A program made the translations under genes and the position numbers. A DNA stretch of 64,000 bases from Caulobacter rhizosphaerae. Lineage in GTDB: Bacteria > Pseudomonadota > Alphaproteobacteria > Caulobacterales > Caulobacteraceae. This document shows positions 32,942 to 41,636 of this stretch, piece after piece (the first letter of the stretch is position 1; every line of letters starts with the position of its first letter). A model generated the notes under the pieces. The model ran no database searches, was not told where the DNA came from, and worked only from the letters and a program-made list of their open reading frames with translations. The DNA is taken from positions 2,658,501-2,722,500 of the forward strand of contig NZ_CP048815.1 in NCBI RefSeq assembly GCF_010977555.1, given 5' to 3'.

Positions 32942-35377
32942 CTACCAGTTGTAGCTGACCCGGGCGTACAGGAACCGGCCGTTGAAGCCGAACGGCGAGT
33001 AGCTGGGGAAGCCGATCGAGCCGCTGGGGCTGTTGATCAGGGCCGGGGTTTCGCGCGGGTACTGGTCGAACAGGTTGTTGACGCCCAGGGCCAGGCCCGC
33101 CGGGCCCAGCTTGTAGCGGCCTTCCAGGTCGACGATCGTGCGATGGCCCGTCTCGTAGTCCAGCGTCGGGTTGTTGTTGGGGACCAGGACGCTGTCATAA
33201 TAGGTCGCCTTGGCCGTGACGCCGAAATCGCCCAGGCTCCAGTCGGTGTTGAACACGAACTTCTGGTTCGGAGTGCCTTCCTCGTAGGTCAGGACGTTGC
33301 CGCGGTCGAACAGGAAGGGCGGCTGGCTGACATTGGTGATGGTCGGCAGGCTGGGCGTCTTTCGCACGTCGGTGCCGTTGAAGTTGGCGGCCACGGTGAA
33401 ATCGTAGCGGCCGGCCGTCTCGGTCTCCAGCTTGTAGCGACCGACGATGTCGACGCCCCGGGTCCGGGTCTCCACCCCGTTGAGGAAGAACCGTGCGGCG
33501 CTGACGCCATAGCTGGATAGCAAGTCGGTGATCACCGTCGCGGTCGCCGCCGGGGTCGACGGGTTGGGCAGGTTCTCCGACAGCACGATCCGATCGTCGA
33601 TGTCGATCTGGTAGGCGTCGATGGTCAGTTCGAACGGACCGGTGTGGAAGACGATGCCGGCCGAATAGTTCATCGACTCCTCGGCCTTCAGCGGTTTGGC
33701 GCCCAGCGCCACGGCGATCGGGCTGTCGACCGTGAAGGTGCCCGACTCGACCAGGATCGAGCCCGTCGGGGTCGCGACGTTGTTGGTGGCGGTATAGCTG
33801 AAGTACTGCTGCTGCAGGGCAGGGGCCTTGACGCCGCTGGAGATCGCCGCTCGCACGGCCAGCGCGTCGTCGACGTCGAAGCGGGCCGCCAGCTTGCCGG
33901 TGACCTTCGAGCCGAAGTCCGAATAGTCCTCGTAACGCGCGGCGGCGTCGAACGACAGGCGCTGCGTCAGCTTGCCTTCCAGATCGACATAGGCGCTGAC
34001 GTTGTGCCGGGTCTTGTCGACCTCGTTGGAGGGGCGGAAGCCGCCGAAGCCCTGTGAGACGGGCGCGCCGGGCAGCGGCCCCTTGCTGTAGGAGGCCGGC
34101 TCGCCCTGGTGGACCGAGAAACCTTCCTCGCGATATTCCAGGCCGAAGCCCAGGTTGGTCGGCTCGATCAGGCCCAGGTCGAAGCCCTTGCTCATGTTCA
34201 GATTGACCAGGAACTGGTCGTAGTCGAGCCCGCCCGCCTTGAAGGTGCGAGGCGAGGTCGCGCCATAGGTCGAGTTGATGGTGTTCTTGATCGTGTATTC
34301 CAGCTTGTTCTTGCCGTAGCTGACGCCCAGGTCGGTGGCGAAGCCGCCCAGCTCGCCCTTGATCCCGCCAGCGATGTTGTAGTCGTCGATCTCGGTGGCG
34401 ATGATCGGTAGGAAGCCGCCCGGATAGACGGCCGGAACGTTGTTGGAATTGTTGTAGGTCCGCGCCGTGGCGGCGGATTCGGTGTCGCGATGCTGGTAGC
34501 CGCCGTAGCCGTACAGCGACCAGGTCTCGTTCACCGGCAGGCCGGCGTTAAGGTAGACGGCGCTGCTCTCCAGCTTGGGATCGCCGTAGCGGCCCAGCAC
34601 GACCGGGCGGGCGTAGTCGGGGGCCGAGGCTAGGTTGACATAGTCCGATCGGTTGGTGGGGTGGCGGGTCACATATTCGCCCATCACCGTCAGGAAGCCG
34701 TCCTTGCCCAGGGGCAGGCCCTGCCACAGGGAGAGCGACTGGGTCAGGCCGTCGTGAGCCTTGCGGCTGCCGCGAGCGGTGTCGACGTCGGTGTCGTAGA
34801 TCCCGTAGTTGTAGGTCGCGCCGCCGCCGGTGCGAGCCTCGCGCAGGCGCAGGTTGATGACCCCGGCGATGGCGTCGGCGCCGTACTGGGCCGAGGCGCC
34901 GTCGCGCAGCACTTCCACCCGTTCCACGGCGACCGTCGGGATCGAGTTGAGGTCGAAGGCGGTCGAGCCCCGGCCGATCGAGCCGTTGATGTTCACCAGG
35001 GCGCCGATGTGGCCGCGCATGCCGTTGATCAGCACCAGGGTCTGGTCGGGAGCCAGACCCCGCAGGGTGGCCGGACGCACGTGGTCGGTGCCGTCGGTGA
35101 TGGCCGGCCGCGGGAAGTCGATGGCCGGGGTCAGGTTGGACAGCGCCTGGGCCAGTTCGGCGCCGCTGCCCTGGCGGGCCAGGGCCTGGCCGCCGATCAC
35201 GTCGACCGGCGCGATGGTGTCCAGCCGCGTGCGGCCGGGCGTGCGGGTCCCGGTGACGACCAGTTCCTCGACCTCGGTGGCCGCGGCGGGCTCCTGGGTT
35301 TGGGCGGCGGCGAAGGTCGGAAGCTGCAGGAGCGCTCCGGCCGAGACGGCGGCCAGCAGAAGGTTACGACTGCGCAT
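32942..35377 (-). CDS. TonB-dependent outer-membrane receptor
   Basis: Outer-membrane receptor of 811 residues. Signal peptide LLLAAVSAGALLQLPTFAAAQ; TonB box-like EVEELVVTGTRTP; plug domain (about 50-165) with LRGLAPDQTLVLINGMR, ERVEVLRDGASAQYGADAIA and GVINLR; then a 22-strand barrel ending in FLYARVSYNW with the terminal aromatic residue. The substrate is unknown; relatives include receptors for siderophores, sugars and peptides. The gene is unit-length, with its own terminator, inserted between the rplI operon and dnaB. It has an AGGGGAAT ribosome site. Confidence 0.9.
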   Translation of the reverse strand: MRSRNLLLAAVSAGALLQLPTFAAAQTQEPAAATEVEELVVTGTRTPGRTRLDTIAPVDVIGGQALARQGSGAELAQALSNLTPAIDFPRPAITDGTDHVRPATLRGLAPDQTLVLINGMRGHIGALVNINGSIGRGSTAFDLNSIPTVAVERVEVLRDGASAQYGADAIAGVINLRLREARTGGGATYNYGIYDTDVDTARGSRKAHDGLTQSLSLWQGLPLGKDGFLTVMGEYVTRHPTNRSDYVNLASAPDYARPVVLGRYGDPKLESSAVYLNAGLPVNETWSLYGYGGYQHRDTESAATARTYNNSNNVPAVYPGGFLPIIATEIDDYNIAGGIKGELGGFATDLGVSYGKNKLEYTIKNTINSTYGATSPRTFKAGGLDYDQFLVNLNMSKGFDLGLIEPTNLGFGLEYREEGFSVHQGEPASYSKGPLPGAPVSQGFGGFRPSNEVDKTRHNVSAYVDLEGKLTQRLSFDAAARYEDYSDFGSKVTGKLAARFDVDDALAVRAAISSGVKAPALQQQYFSYTATNNVATPTGSILVESGTFTVDSPIAVALGAKPLKAEESMNYSAGIVFHTGPFELTIDAYQIDIDDRIVLSENLPNPSTPAATATVITDLLSSYGVSAARFFLNGVETRTRGVDIVGRYKLETETAGRYDFTVAANFNGTDVRKTPSLPTITNVSQPPFLFDRGNVLTYEEGTPNQKFVFNTDWSLGDFGVTAKATYYDSVLVPNNNPTLDYETGHRTIVDLEGRYKLGPAGLALGVNNLFDQYPRETPALINSPSGSIGFPSYSPFGFNGRFLYARVSYNW

Positions 35378-35490
35378 GTGGTTTATTCCCCTACGTTTTG
35401 CACGCAGCGTTTTCGCTTTGCGCGCGAGTTACTCCCGCAGGAAAGCCCCCATTCGCGCCCGCCGTAAACGAGTTATTTTCTGGGACGGGC

Positions 35491-35523
35491 CAAAGAAAAA
35501 CGGCGCGGATTGCTCCGCGCCGT
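35491..35523 (-). terminator. Terminator of the rpsF-rpsR-rplI operon
   Basis: ACGGCGCGGA-TTGC-TCCGCGCCGT (35500-35523) is a strong stem-loop. Its minus-strand exit is the U-rich TTTTTCTTTG (35500-35491). It lies 28 bases after the rplI stop codon. A short T-run on the other side makes weak bidirectional activity possible. Confidence 0.88.
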
Positions 35524-35550
35524 TTCCGATAGTTCAAGCTACTGAAGCGT

Positions 35551-36135
35551 TTAGGCCTCGTAGTGGTCGCCTTCGAACGAGCCGGCGCCGCCTTCCGCCA
35601 TGTCTTGGGCGGCTTCGGCGTCAGCGGCGCGGTCTTCCTCGAACTGAGCGGCGATGACGTTTTCGCCGCGCGCTTGGCGGTCGGCTTCGTCCTGGCTGCG
35701 CGCGATGTTGAGCGTGACCGTGACGGTCACTTCCGCGTGCAGCTTCACCTTCACTTCGTGGACGCCCAGCGTCTTGATCGGCTTGTCGAGCACGATCATC
35801 GAGCGATCGACCTTGCCGCCTTCGGCCTTGATGGCGTCGGCGACGTCGCGACCCGCGACCGAACCGTACAGCTGGCCGCTTTCGCCGGCTTGACGGATCA
35901 TCACGTACTGCTTGCCGTCGAGGCCTTCACCGGCCTTGCCGGCGTTCTCGCGGTTCTTGACGTTGCGAGCTTCGATCTCAGCGCGCTGAGCTTCGAAGGT
36001 CTTCAGGTTGGCCGAGTTGGCGCGCAGGGCCTTGGAGCGCGGCAGCAGGAAGTTACGGGCGAAGCCGTCCTTCACGGTGACCACGTCGCCGAGGACGCCG
36101 GTGCCTTCGACGCGTTCGAGCAGAATGACTTTCAT
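35551..36135 (-). CDS. rplI: 50S ribosomal protein L9
   Basis: Ribosomal protein L9 of 194 residues. The N-terminal domain MKVILLERVEGTGVLGDVV continues with VKDGFARNFLLPRSKA, the L9 signature; a connecting helix follows, and the C-terminal domain contains GSVAGRDVADAIKAEGG and DRSMIVLDKPIKTLG. Compared with the roughly 150 residues of E. coli L9, there is an acidic, Ala/Glu-rich tail of about 45 residues (GENVIAAQFEEDRAADAEAA), common in alphaproteobacteria. It is the third gene of rpsF-rpsR-rplI, 13 bases after rpsR. Confidence 0.97.
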   Translation of the reverse strand: MKVILLERVEGTGVLGDVVTVKDGFARNFLLPRSKALRANSANLKTFEAQRAEIEARNVKNRENAGKAGEGLDGKQYVMIRQAGESGQLYGSVAGRDVADAIKAEGGKVDRSMIVLDKPIKTLGVHEVKVKLHAEVTVTVTLNIARSQDEADRQARGENVIAAQFEEDRAADAEAAQDMAEGGAGSFEGDHYEA

Positions 36136-36148
36136 CGTGGTGTCTCCC

Positions 36149-36427
36149 TTACTTCACGACGTAGGGGAGCAGAGCCAGGAAGCGGGCGCGCTTGATGGCC
36201 TTGGCCAGTTCGCGTTGCTTCTTGGCCGACACCGCGGTGATGCGCGACGGCACGATCTTGCCGCGTTCGGAGACGTAGCGCTGCAGCAGCTTCACGTCCT
36301 TGTAGTCGATCTTCGGCGCGTTGGCGCCCGAGAACGGGCAGACCTTGCGGCGACGGAAGAACGGGCGGCGGGCGCCGCCAGCGCCGGCGGCGGGAGCGCC
36401 GGCTTCGGGAGCAGTGGTATCGGTCAT
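36149..36427 (-). CDS. rpsR: 30S ribosomal protein S18
   Basis: S18 of 92 residues, with the core [20 protein letters not shown] then [19 protein letters not shown] and [21 protein letters not shown], all standard. The N-terminal 20 residues are Ala/Gly-rich. It binds 16S rRNA as a pair with S6, encoded 15 bases upstream. E. coli has priB between rpsF and rpsR; it is absent here. Confidence 0.97.
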   Translation of the reverse strand: MTDTTAPEAGAPAAGAGGARRPFFRRRKVCPFSGANAPKIDYKDVKLLQRYVSERGKIVPSRITAVSAKKQRELAKAIKRARFLALLPYVVK

Positions 36428-36442
36428 GATCTCTCTTCTCCC

Positions 36443-36823
36443 TTACGCGGCCGGCGCGAAATCGTCGCGCGGGCGCTCGCTGCGCTCGCCACGTTCGCGG
36501 TCGCGACGGGCCAGAACCGGCGACAGTTCCAGGTCCAGCTCTTCGACGCGGATGGTCATGAAGCGCAGCACGTCTTCATTGATCAGCAGCTGACGTTCCA
36601 TCTCCTTCACGGCCGCGGCCGGAGCGTCGATGGCGAGCAGGGAGTAGTGGCCCTTGCGGTTCTTCTTGATGCGGTAGGTGAGATTGCGCAGGCCCCAGTA
36701 TTCGATCTTGGCGATATGACCGCCATTTTCTTCCAGGAGAGCCTTGAGTTGCTCGTTCAGAGCTTCGGCCTGTTGCGGCGAGATGTCCTGCCGCGCGATG
36801 ACCACGTGTTCGTAGAACGCCAT
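36443..36823 (-). CDS. rpsF: 30S ribosomal protein S6
   Basis: S6 of 126 residues: [20 protein letters not shown] start, [21 protein letters not shown] core and [16 protein letters not shown]-terminal helix, with a charged tail ([15 protein letters not shown]) typical of the alphaproteobacteria. ATG at 36823 has GAAGGA upstream; extension to 37006 lacks support. First gene of the operon, divergent from the DUF2059 gene. Confidence 0.97.
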   Translation of the reverse strand: MAFYEHVVIARQDISPQQAEALNEQLKALLEENGGHIAKIEYWGLRNLTYRIKKNRKGHYSLLAIDAPAAAVKEMERQLLINEDVLRFMTIRVEELDLELSPVLARRDRERGERSERPRDDFAPAA

Positions 36824-36960
36824 GTTTTCCTTCTTCCGGCTTGGAAGGCGGCGCGGGCGACGGCGGAAGTCCGTCGACCACGATGGATCCTGCATGCCGA
36901 GCGGGAAATCCCGACCCATAGGGCTGCGTGCAAGACCGCCATCCGTGAGAGGGCGCGCTA
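36824..36960 (-). promoter_or_regulatory. rpsF leader, possible S6:S18 autoregulatory element
   Basis: The leader before rpsF on the minus strand can form GACGG-ACTTCCG-CCGTC (36869-36853 region) followed by CTTCC-AAGCC-GGAAG next to the ribosome site. In many bacteria an S6:S18 complex binds an rpsF leader hairpin with an exposed CCG. Both hairpins expose CC(G), but I cannot test the specific motif by eye. Structure is real as complementarity; the regulatory role is a suggestion. Confidence 0.3.
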
Positions 36961-37057
36961 ATACAGGAAAGGGCCCGCCAGCACAAGTCGCGGCGCGGGC
37001 TTGCATCCTCAGGTGGTTCCGGGCGAAGTTGAGGCTTGACTGTCAGGGGCCGCCATC

Positions 37058-37597
37058 ATGAAGCGTCTAACCATTCTCGCCGTCGCCGCGGCCTTGTGCC
37101 TGGCGGGCGGCGCGGCCCAGGCCCGGCAGGCCTCGCCGCCGCCGGCGGCGGTCGCTTCCAAGGCCACGCCCGAGACGCGGGCCCTGGCGGCGCGCTATTT
37201 CGAGGCGATCCACTACGACAAGCTGCTGAGCCAGATGATGGACCAGATGGTCCCGATGATGATGGAGTCGATGCGCAAGCAGGCGCCGTCGATGACCGAC
37301 GAGCAGAGCCGCGCGCTCAGCGAGACCGTTCTCGAGACCACGCGCGAGATGACCGGCAAGATGAAGGCGCCGATGGTCGACGCCATGGCCGAGGTCTTCA
37401 CCGAGCAGGAGCTGCGCGATCTCGTGGCCTTCTACGAAGGACCTTCGGGCCAGGCCCTGATCGCCAAGACGCCCGAGCTCACCCAGAGGATGATGGGCCA
37501 GATGCCGGGCATGATGGCCGAGATGCAGGTCAAGATGCGCGAGAGGCTGTGCGCCAAGATCGGCTGCGACAAGGCCGCCGCGCCATCCAAGCCCTGA
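37058..37597 (+). CDS. DUF2059 secreted protein
   Basis: Exported protein of 179 residues. Sec signal (LTILAVAAALCLAGGAAQARQ), a Pro/Ala linker, then the DUF2059 helical domain: YDKLLSQMMDQMVPMMMESM, and FTEQELRDLVAFYEGPSGQA, the family hallmark. It is strikingly methionine-rich (about 20 Met, in clusters such as MMGQMPGMMAEMQVKM). DUF2059 proteins have no assigned function; Met clusters may bind copper, but that is a guess. C-terminal Cys pair (LCAKIGC) could be oxidised. Divergent from rpsF. Confidence 0.88.
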   Translation: MKRLTILAVAAALCLAGGAAQARQASPPPAAVASKATPETRALAARYFEAIHYDKLLSQMMDQMVPMMMESMRKQAPSMTDEQSRALSETVLETTREMTGKMKAPMVDAMAEVFTEQELRDLVAFYEGPSGQALIAKTPELTQRMMGQMPGMMAEMQVKMRERLCAKIGCDKAAAPSKP

Positions 37598-37689
37598 CGC
37601 CGCCTGGAAAACGGGCGGACGAACAACTGTCATACAAATTTGACCGTGCAAGGCTTCAGCCTTTCGCCGCCCTGTGCTATCGGGCGGTC

Positions 37690-38337
37690 ATGGGGTGCAG
37701 GACGACCTTCCTGATCGCGGCCTTGCTGACGGTCGCCGCCGCGCCGGCGACGGCGGGCGACATCGTGCGCAAGCCGGACCTGGCGGTCTGGGGCGCCGAC
37801 GGTCATTTCCAGGGCTATTCGGCCGCCCAGACCCTGGACCTGTCGACCGACGCCGAGAAGGCGACCTTCACCGCCAAGGTGGCTGGCGGGCTCAATGACC
37901 CCACCTACAACTTCGACCTCAACCTGAACCAGAAGCCGGACGAGCACGCCGCTCCCAATCGTACGATGGGGGTCGGCGCATCCTGGAACGCCCGTGAGGC
38001 TGCGATTCGCTCGTCCCTGGCCCGCTCGTTCGGCTTCGGCCTGCTGCCCAAGGCCAACTACGTGCGGCTGTCGATGGACATGAACGCCAGCCAGCCGGTC
38101 TATCTGCGCGGCCGCACGCCGGTCACCCGCGCCAACGTACGGTCCGAGCTGACCCTGGACGGCCGCCCGGTCGCCTCGATCGCCGTGGGCGGCGGCACCC
38201 AGGGCGACGAGGGCGTCGATTTCAGCCTGACCCGGCCGTTCGACATCCCCGCCGAGTTCACCGTCAGCCTGCGGGCCGCCGACGAGCGGGTCCAGGACGG
38301 CCGGCTGATGGTCAAGCTGGTCCGCACCACCTGGTAG
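37690..38337 (+). CDS. Secreted protein of unknown function
   Basis: Protein of 215 residues with a Sec signal peptide (FLIAALLTVAAAPATAGD) and a beta-rich mature part (ADGHFQGYSAAQTLDLSTD; TFTAKVAGGLNDPTYNFDL; NYVRLSMDMNASQPVYL). Repeated short strands suggest a beta-sandwich, but I do not recognise the family. ATG 37690 chosen; the signal peptide fixes it. It stands alone between the DUF2059 gene and the fatty acid hydroxylase-like gene. Confidence 0.75.
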   Translation: MGCRTTFLIAALLTVAAAPATAGDIVRKPDLAVWGADGHFQGYSAAQTLDLSTDAEKATFTAKVAGGLNDPTYNFDLNLNQKPDEHAAPNRTMGVGASWNAREAAIRSSLARSFGFGLLPKANYVRLSMDMNASQPVYLRGRTPVTRANVRSELTLDGRPVASIAVGGGTQGDEGVDFSLTRPFDIPAEFTVSLRAADERVQDGRLMVKLVRTTW

Positions 38338-38341
38338 GTCT

Positions 38342-39148
38342 TCAGGCGGCGTCGGCCGCCGGCCCCGCGACCGCTCGCCCGGGACGCCGCACGGCCTGGG
38401 CGAACCGTTCCAGATAGCGGGGGTTCTCGGTGCCCATCATCCGGTCCCACCAGGTGAAATAGAGCCCGTAGTTCCATCCCGCCTGGGCGTGATGCAAGTC
38501 GTGGTGCGTGACGGTCGTCAGCCAGGGCAGCAGCGGGCGGCCGTCGCGCGTGGCCGGAAACAGCTCGTAGCCGCTGTGGCCCAGGGTGTTGCGGACGATC
38601 TGGTGCAGCATGAACAGGCCCGCGACCGGCCACTGGGTTGGCACGATCAGCATCCATAGCGGCACGAACAGCGCGTTGATCGCCGCCTCGCCCAGGTCGA
38701 AGCTGTAGGCGGTGAACGGCGAAGGGCTGTTGGACCGGTGATGGCGGCGGTGAAAGGTCCGGAACAGCCGCCGGTCGTGGATCAGCCGGTGCGTCCAGTA
38801 GAACCAGGCGTCGTGGGCGACGATCATCAGGACCAGGCTGGTCCAGAACCACACCGGCCCCAGTTCGCGGGCGATGTGGGGGCCGGGCATCAGGCCGGCG
38901 CGGAACAGGCCGAAATTCAACAGGCCGATGGTCGAGAAGATCATGATCGAGCGGATCGAGGTGGCGAACTCGATCAGCAGCTGGCGAGCGGGTGGGCGCC
39001 CCTCGCGGATTTTCCGGCCGGCCAGGGGCGCGGCCAGGACGATCCAGAGCGCCAGCCAGACGCCGACGGCGAAGATCACGTAGCGACTCACGTCCGTGAA
39101 GGCGGCGCTCAGCCAGCTTTCGGCGAAGGGGAGAAGAGAAGACAGCAT
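38342..39148 (-). CDS. Sterol desaturase / fatty acid hydroxylase superfamily protein
   Basis: Membrane di-iron oxygenase of 268 residues. The eight-His pattern is visible: HDAWFYWTHRLIHD, FHRRHHRS and HHDLHHAQ, with a further His in LGHSGYE; these ligate a di-iron centre between helices (VWLALWIVLAAPLAG; MIFSTIGLLNFGLF; VWFWTSLVLMIV). It probably hydroxylates or desaturates a membrane lipid; the substrate is unknown. It lies 72 bases before the AraC regulator on the same strand, which may control it. Confidence 0.9.
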   Translation of the reverse strand: MLSSLLPFAESWLSAAFTDVSRYVIFAVGVWLALWIVLAAPLAGRKIREGRPPARQLLIEFATSIRSIMIFSTIGLLNFGLFRAGLMPGPHIARELGPVWFWTSLVLMIVAHDAWFYWTHRLIHDRRLFRTFHRRHHRSNSPSPFTAYSFDLGEAAINALFVPLWMLIVPTQWPVAGLFMLHQIVRNTLGHSGYELFPATRDGRPLLPWLTTVTHHDLHHAQAGWNYGLYFTWWDRMMGTENPRYLERFAQAVRRPGRAVAGPAADAA

Positions 39149-39220
39149 GGCGTTTCCTCGGAAGGGGTGGCGTCCCGAGGAAGGCGCGGCGGCGGCCGTG
39201 TCGTCGCGCCGATCGCGAAA

Positions 39221-40348
39221 TCAGACCGACTTGTCGGCTTTCGACGCGGGATCGGCGGTTTCGACCAGTCGCAGGCGGGCCGACACGGAGGTCGGAGCAG
39301 GCGTCCTGGTCGCGCGCCATTCCGAGGGGGTGACCCCGGTCGCGGCGCGAAAGGCGCGGTTGAAGGGCCCGAGGGACGCGAAGCCCAGGTCGTAGGCGAT
39401 GGTCGAGATCGACTTCAGGGCCAGGTCGGGGGCGGCCAGGGCGCTCTTGGCCGCCTCGATCCGGCGGCTGTTGACGTAGTCGGCGAAGTTGCGATGGCCC
39501 AGCACGCCGTTGATCAGCCGACGCAGGCGGTGCTCGGGCGCGCCGACCAGAGCCGCCAGGGCGGTGATCGACAGGTCTTCGCCGCGCCAGACTTCCTCCA
39601 CATCCATCGCGGTCTCCAGCCGGGCCAGCACCAGACGGTCGGCCGGGCCGAGATCCAGGGCCTGGCCGCCGGCGAGCGGCGCGATCCGGCCGCTGGTCGA
39701 TCCGGCTTCGACCAGAAGGGGCTCAGGCCGCAGCAGGATGACCGCGCCGGCGACGGCCAGCGTCGCCAGCACCAGGGCCTGGGGCAATCCCCAGGCGTGA
39801 AACCAAGGCAGGCCGGTGACCCAGGCCACGTCCTGGGCGCTGAGCAGCAAGATATAGCCGGCCGCCGCGATCATCACCGGGCCGCGCAGCCGTCGGCGCT
39901 CATTGACCAGGTCGCCGCGCCAGCCCCGCCAGATGACCAGCAGCGCGTGCAGCACCAGACCCGCCGAGGCCAGGTTGAACAACAGCCAGAACGGCTTGCA
40001 GATCGCTTCGGGCAAGGCGCGGGCGAGGCCCCACAGGGCCACCAGCCCGACAGCCGGCCACAGCCGGTGCGGCGAGAAACGCTGCTCGTCGGCGAAGAGG
40101 GCGTAGGCCAGGGGCCAGAACAGGCCGATGGTCGCCACCGACGCGGCCCAGATCAGCGGGTCGGGATGGCCTGTCCGGCCGGGCTGGCAGCTGTCGATGA
40201 CGTGGGCGACGGCGCACAGGAAGAACAAGCCGCCGACCCAGCGCAGGGGCGTGGGCCGTCGGTCCAGCGCAAGCGCCAGGCCAGTGACGCCGAAGCCGCC
40301 GACGGCGACGCCACGGACCAAGGTTTGAAGAAAGACGAGGTCGGCCAT
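39221..40348 (-). CDS. AraC-family regulator with a membrane-embedded N-terminus
   Basis: Protein of 375 residues. About seven hydrophobic helices occupy residues 1-225 (LVFLQTLVRGVAVGGFGVTGL; WVGGLFFLCAVAHVID; ALVLATLAVAGAVILL), followed by a soluble AraC DNA-binding domain: GEDLSITALAALVGAPEHRLRR and the second helix-turn-helix SISTIAYDLGFASLGPFNRA continuing to FRAATGVTPSEWR. Such 7TM-plus-AraC proteins are expected to sense a ligand in the membrane. The divergent peroxiredoxin or the adjacent fatty acid hydroxylase gene is the likely target. ATG at 40348 preferred over 40396. Confidence 0.88.
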   Translation of the reverse strand: MADLVFLQTLVRGVAVGGFGVTGLALALDRRPTPLRWVGGLFFLCAVAHVIDSCQPGRTGHPDPLIWAASVATIGLFWPLAYALFADEQRFSPHRLWPAVGLVALWGLARALPEAICKPFWLLFNLASAGLVLHALLVIWRGWRGDLVNERRRLRGPVMIAAAGYILLLSAQDVAWVTGLPWFHAWGLPQALVLATLAVAGAVILLRPEPLLVEAGSTSGRIAPLAGGQALDLGPADRLVLARLETAMDVEEVWRGEDLSITALAALVGAPEHRLRRLINGVLGHRNFADYVNSRRIEAAKSALAAPDLALKSISTIAYDLGFASLGPFNRAFRAATGVTPSEWRATRTPAPTSVSARLRLVETADPASKADKSV

Positions 40349-40424
40349 GGCTCCGATCCTAGTCGAAACACGGGCGAACCGATCCGGTTCGCCCACGCCG
40401 TTTTCGAAGGAGGTTGGTCGAAAT

Positions 40425-40964
40425 CTACTTCTTCCGGCCCTTGTAGGCCTTCACCGCCTCCATCGTCTGGGTGACGTGGCCCTGGAAGTTCAGGTCGCTG
40501 TAGGCCAGCAGGATCTTGCCGCCCGGCGCGATCACATAGGAGGTGCGATTGGACAGGTTGTCCTTCATCGGCAGCACCACGTCGTAGGTCTTGATCAGGT
40601 CGGCGTTCGCGGCGGCCACCGCGAACTTGTCGCGGCAGTGCTCCTTGGAGAAGTCCTTGATGCGGTCGACATTGCCGCCCGTGACCCCGATCACCGTCGC
40701 GCCCAGTTTCTCGAACTGCGGGGTGGCCTCGGCGAACTCGTGGGCTTCGGCCGTACAGCCCGAGGTGTAGGCGGCCGGGAAGAAGTACAGCACCACCGGA
40801 CCTTTCTTCAGCGCCTTGGACAGGGTGAAGCTGAAGTCCTTGCCGGCCAGGGCGGCGGGGGCGGTGAAGTCGGGCGCCTTGTCACCGACCTTGAGGGCGG
40901 CCAGGGCGGGGGAGGAGGCCACGAGGGCGGCGCAGAGGGCGAGACCGGTGAGCAGGCGTTGCAT
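40425..40964 (-). CDS. Periplasmic peroxiredoxin (AhpC/TSA, Bcp-like)
   Basis: Thiol peroxidase of 179 residues. A Sec signal (LTGLALCAALVASSPALAA) puts it in the periplasm, unusual for the Bcp type. The peroxidatic Cys is in PAAYTSGCTAEAHEF (PxxxTxxC). A later Cys (SKEHCRDKF) may act in resolution. The thioredoxin fold is normal: LKVGDKAPDFTAPAALAGK. ATG start at 40964 before GGACTCC in the other direction. It would reduce peroxides; no thioredoxin partner is encoded here. Confidence 0.9.
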   Translation of the reverse strand: MQRLLTGLALCAALVASSPALAALKVGDKAPDFTAPAALAGKDFSFTLSKALKKGPVVLYFFPAAYTSGCTAEAHEFAEATPQFEKLGATVIGVTGGNVDRIKDFSKEHCRDKFAVAAANADLIKTYDVVLPMKDNLSNRTSYVIAPGGKILLAYSDLNFQGHVTQTMEAVKAYKGRKK

Positions 40965-41086
40965 GGGTGGACTCCAGGGGAAGGCGGCGGCGCAGCCAGC
41001 TGCGTCATGATTTCAATAACGCCATTCTTCCGGCTTCCAAACGTCAACCTGCGCCCTTAAGTCGGAAAGCAGAACGGGAGGCGACC

Positions 41087-41566
41087 ATGGCGCTCGGCGA
41101 GACGGAAATCCCAACCCTGGCGGCCTGGGCGGGTGGGCCAGAACGCTTCCGGGCGCTGTTCGACGCGTTCTACGCCGCCGTGCCCGACCATCCGGTTCTG
41201 GCGCCGGTGTTCGCCGGCATGAACCCGCGCCACGCCGAGCACGTGGCCGCCTTTGTCACCGAGGTGTTCGGCGGCCCCAAGGCCTATACCGAGGCCGGCG
41301 GCGGCCACGCCGCGATGATCGGCCATCACCTGGGGCGTCACCTGACCGAAGAGCAGCGCCGCGCCTGGGTGTCGCTGATGCTGGACATCGCCGACGCGGT
41401 CGGCCTGCCGGCGGATCCGGAGTTCCGCGCCGCCTTCGTCGGCTATCTGGAATGGGGCACGCGGCTGGCGGTGATCAACTCGGCGCCCGGGGTTGAAGCG
41501 CCCACGGACGACCCGCCGATGCCGGTCTGGGGCTGGGGACCGCCGGGCGGGCCCTGGCTGGGCTGA
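41087..41566 (+). CDS. Group II-type truncated haemoglobin
   Basis: Haem protein of 159 residues in the group II truncated globin family: FRALFDAFYAAVPDHPVLAP, the YTEAGGGHAAMIGHHLGRHL segment around the proximal His, and a Trp (YLEWGT) near the end. The tail (PPMPVWGWGPPGGPWLG) is Pro/Gly/Trp-rich as in many members. It may bind O2 or NO; role inferred. ATG at 41087 follows GGGAGGCGACC. Divergent from the peroxiredoxin gene, a sensible oxidative/nitrosative pairing. Confidence 0.85.
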   Translation: MALGETEIPTLAAWAGGPERFRALFDAFYAAVPDHPVLAPVFAGMNPRHAEHVAAFVTEVFGGPKAYTEAGGGHAAMIGHHLGRHLTEEQRRAWVSLMLDIADAVGLPADPEFRAAFVGYLEWGTRLAVINSAPGVEAPTDDPPMPVWGWGPPGGPWLG

Positions 41567-41636
41567 GAGGCGGTCGACCGTCGCGCGCGGTCTCCCGTCA
41601 TGGTAGAAGCGGAGGCAGGCAGACGGAGTCGCTCGA

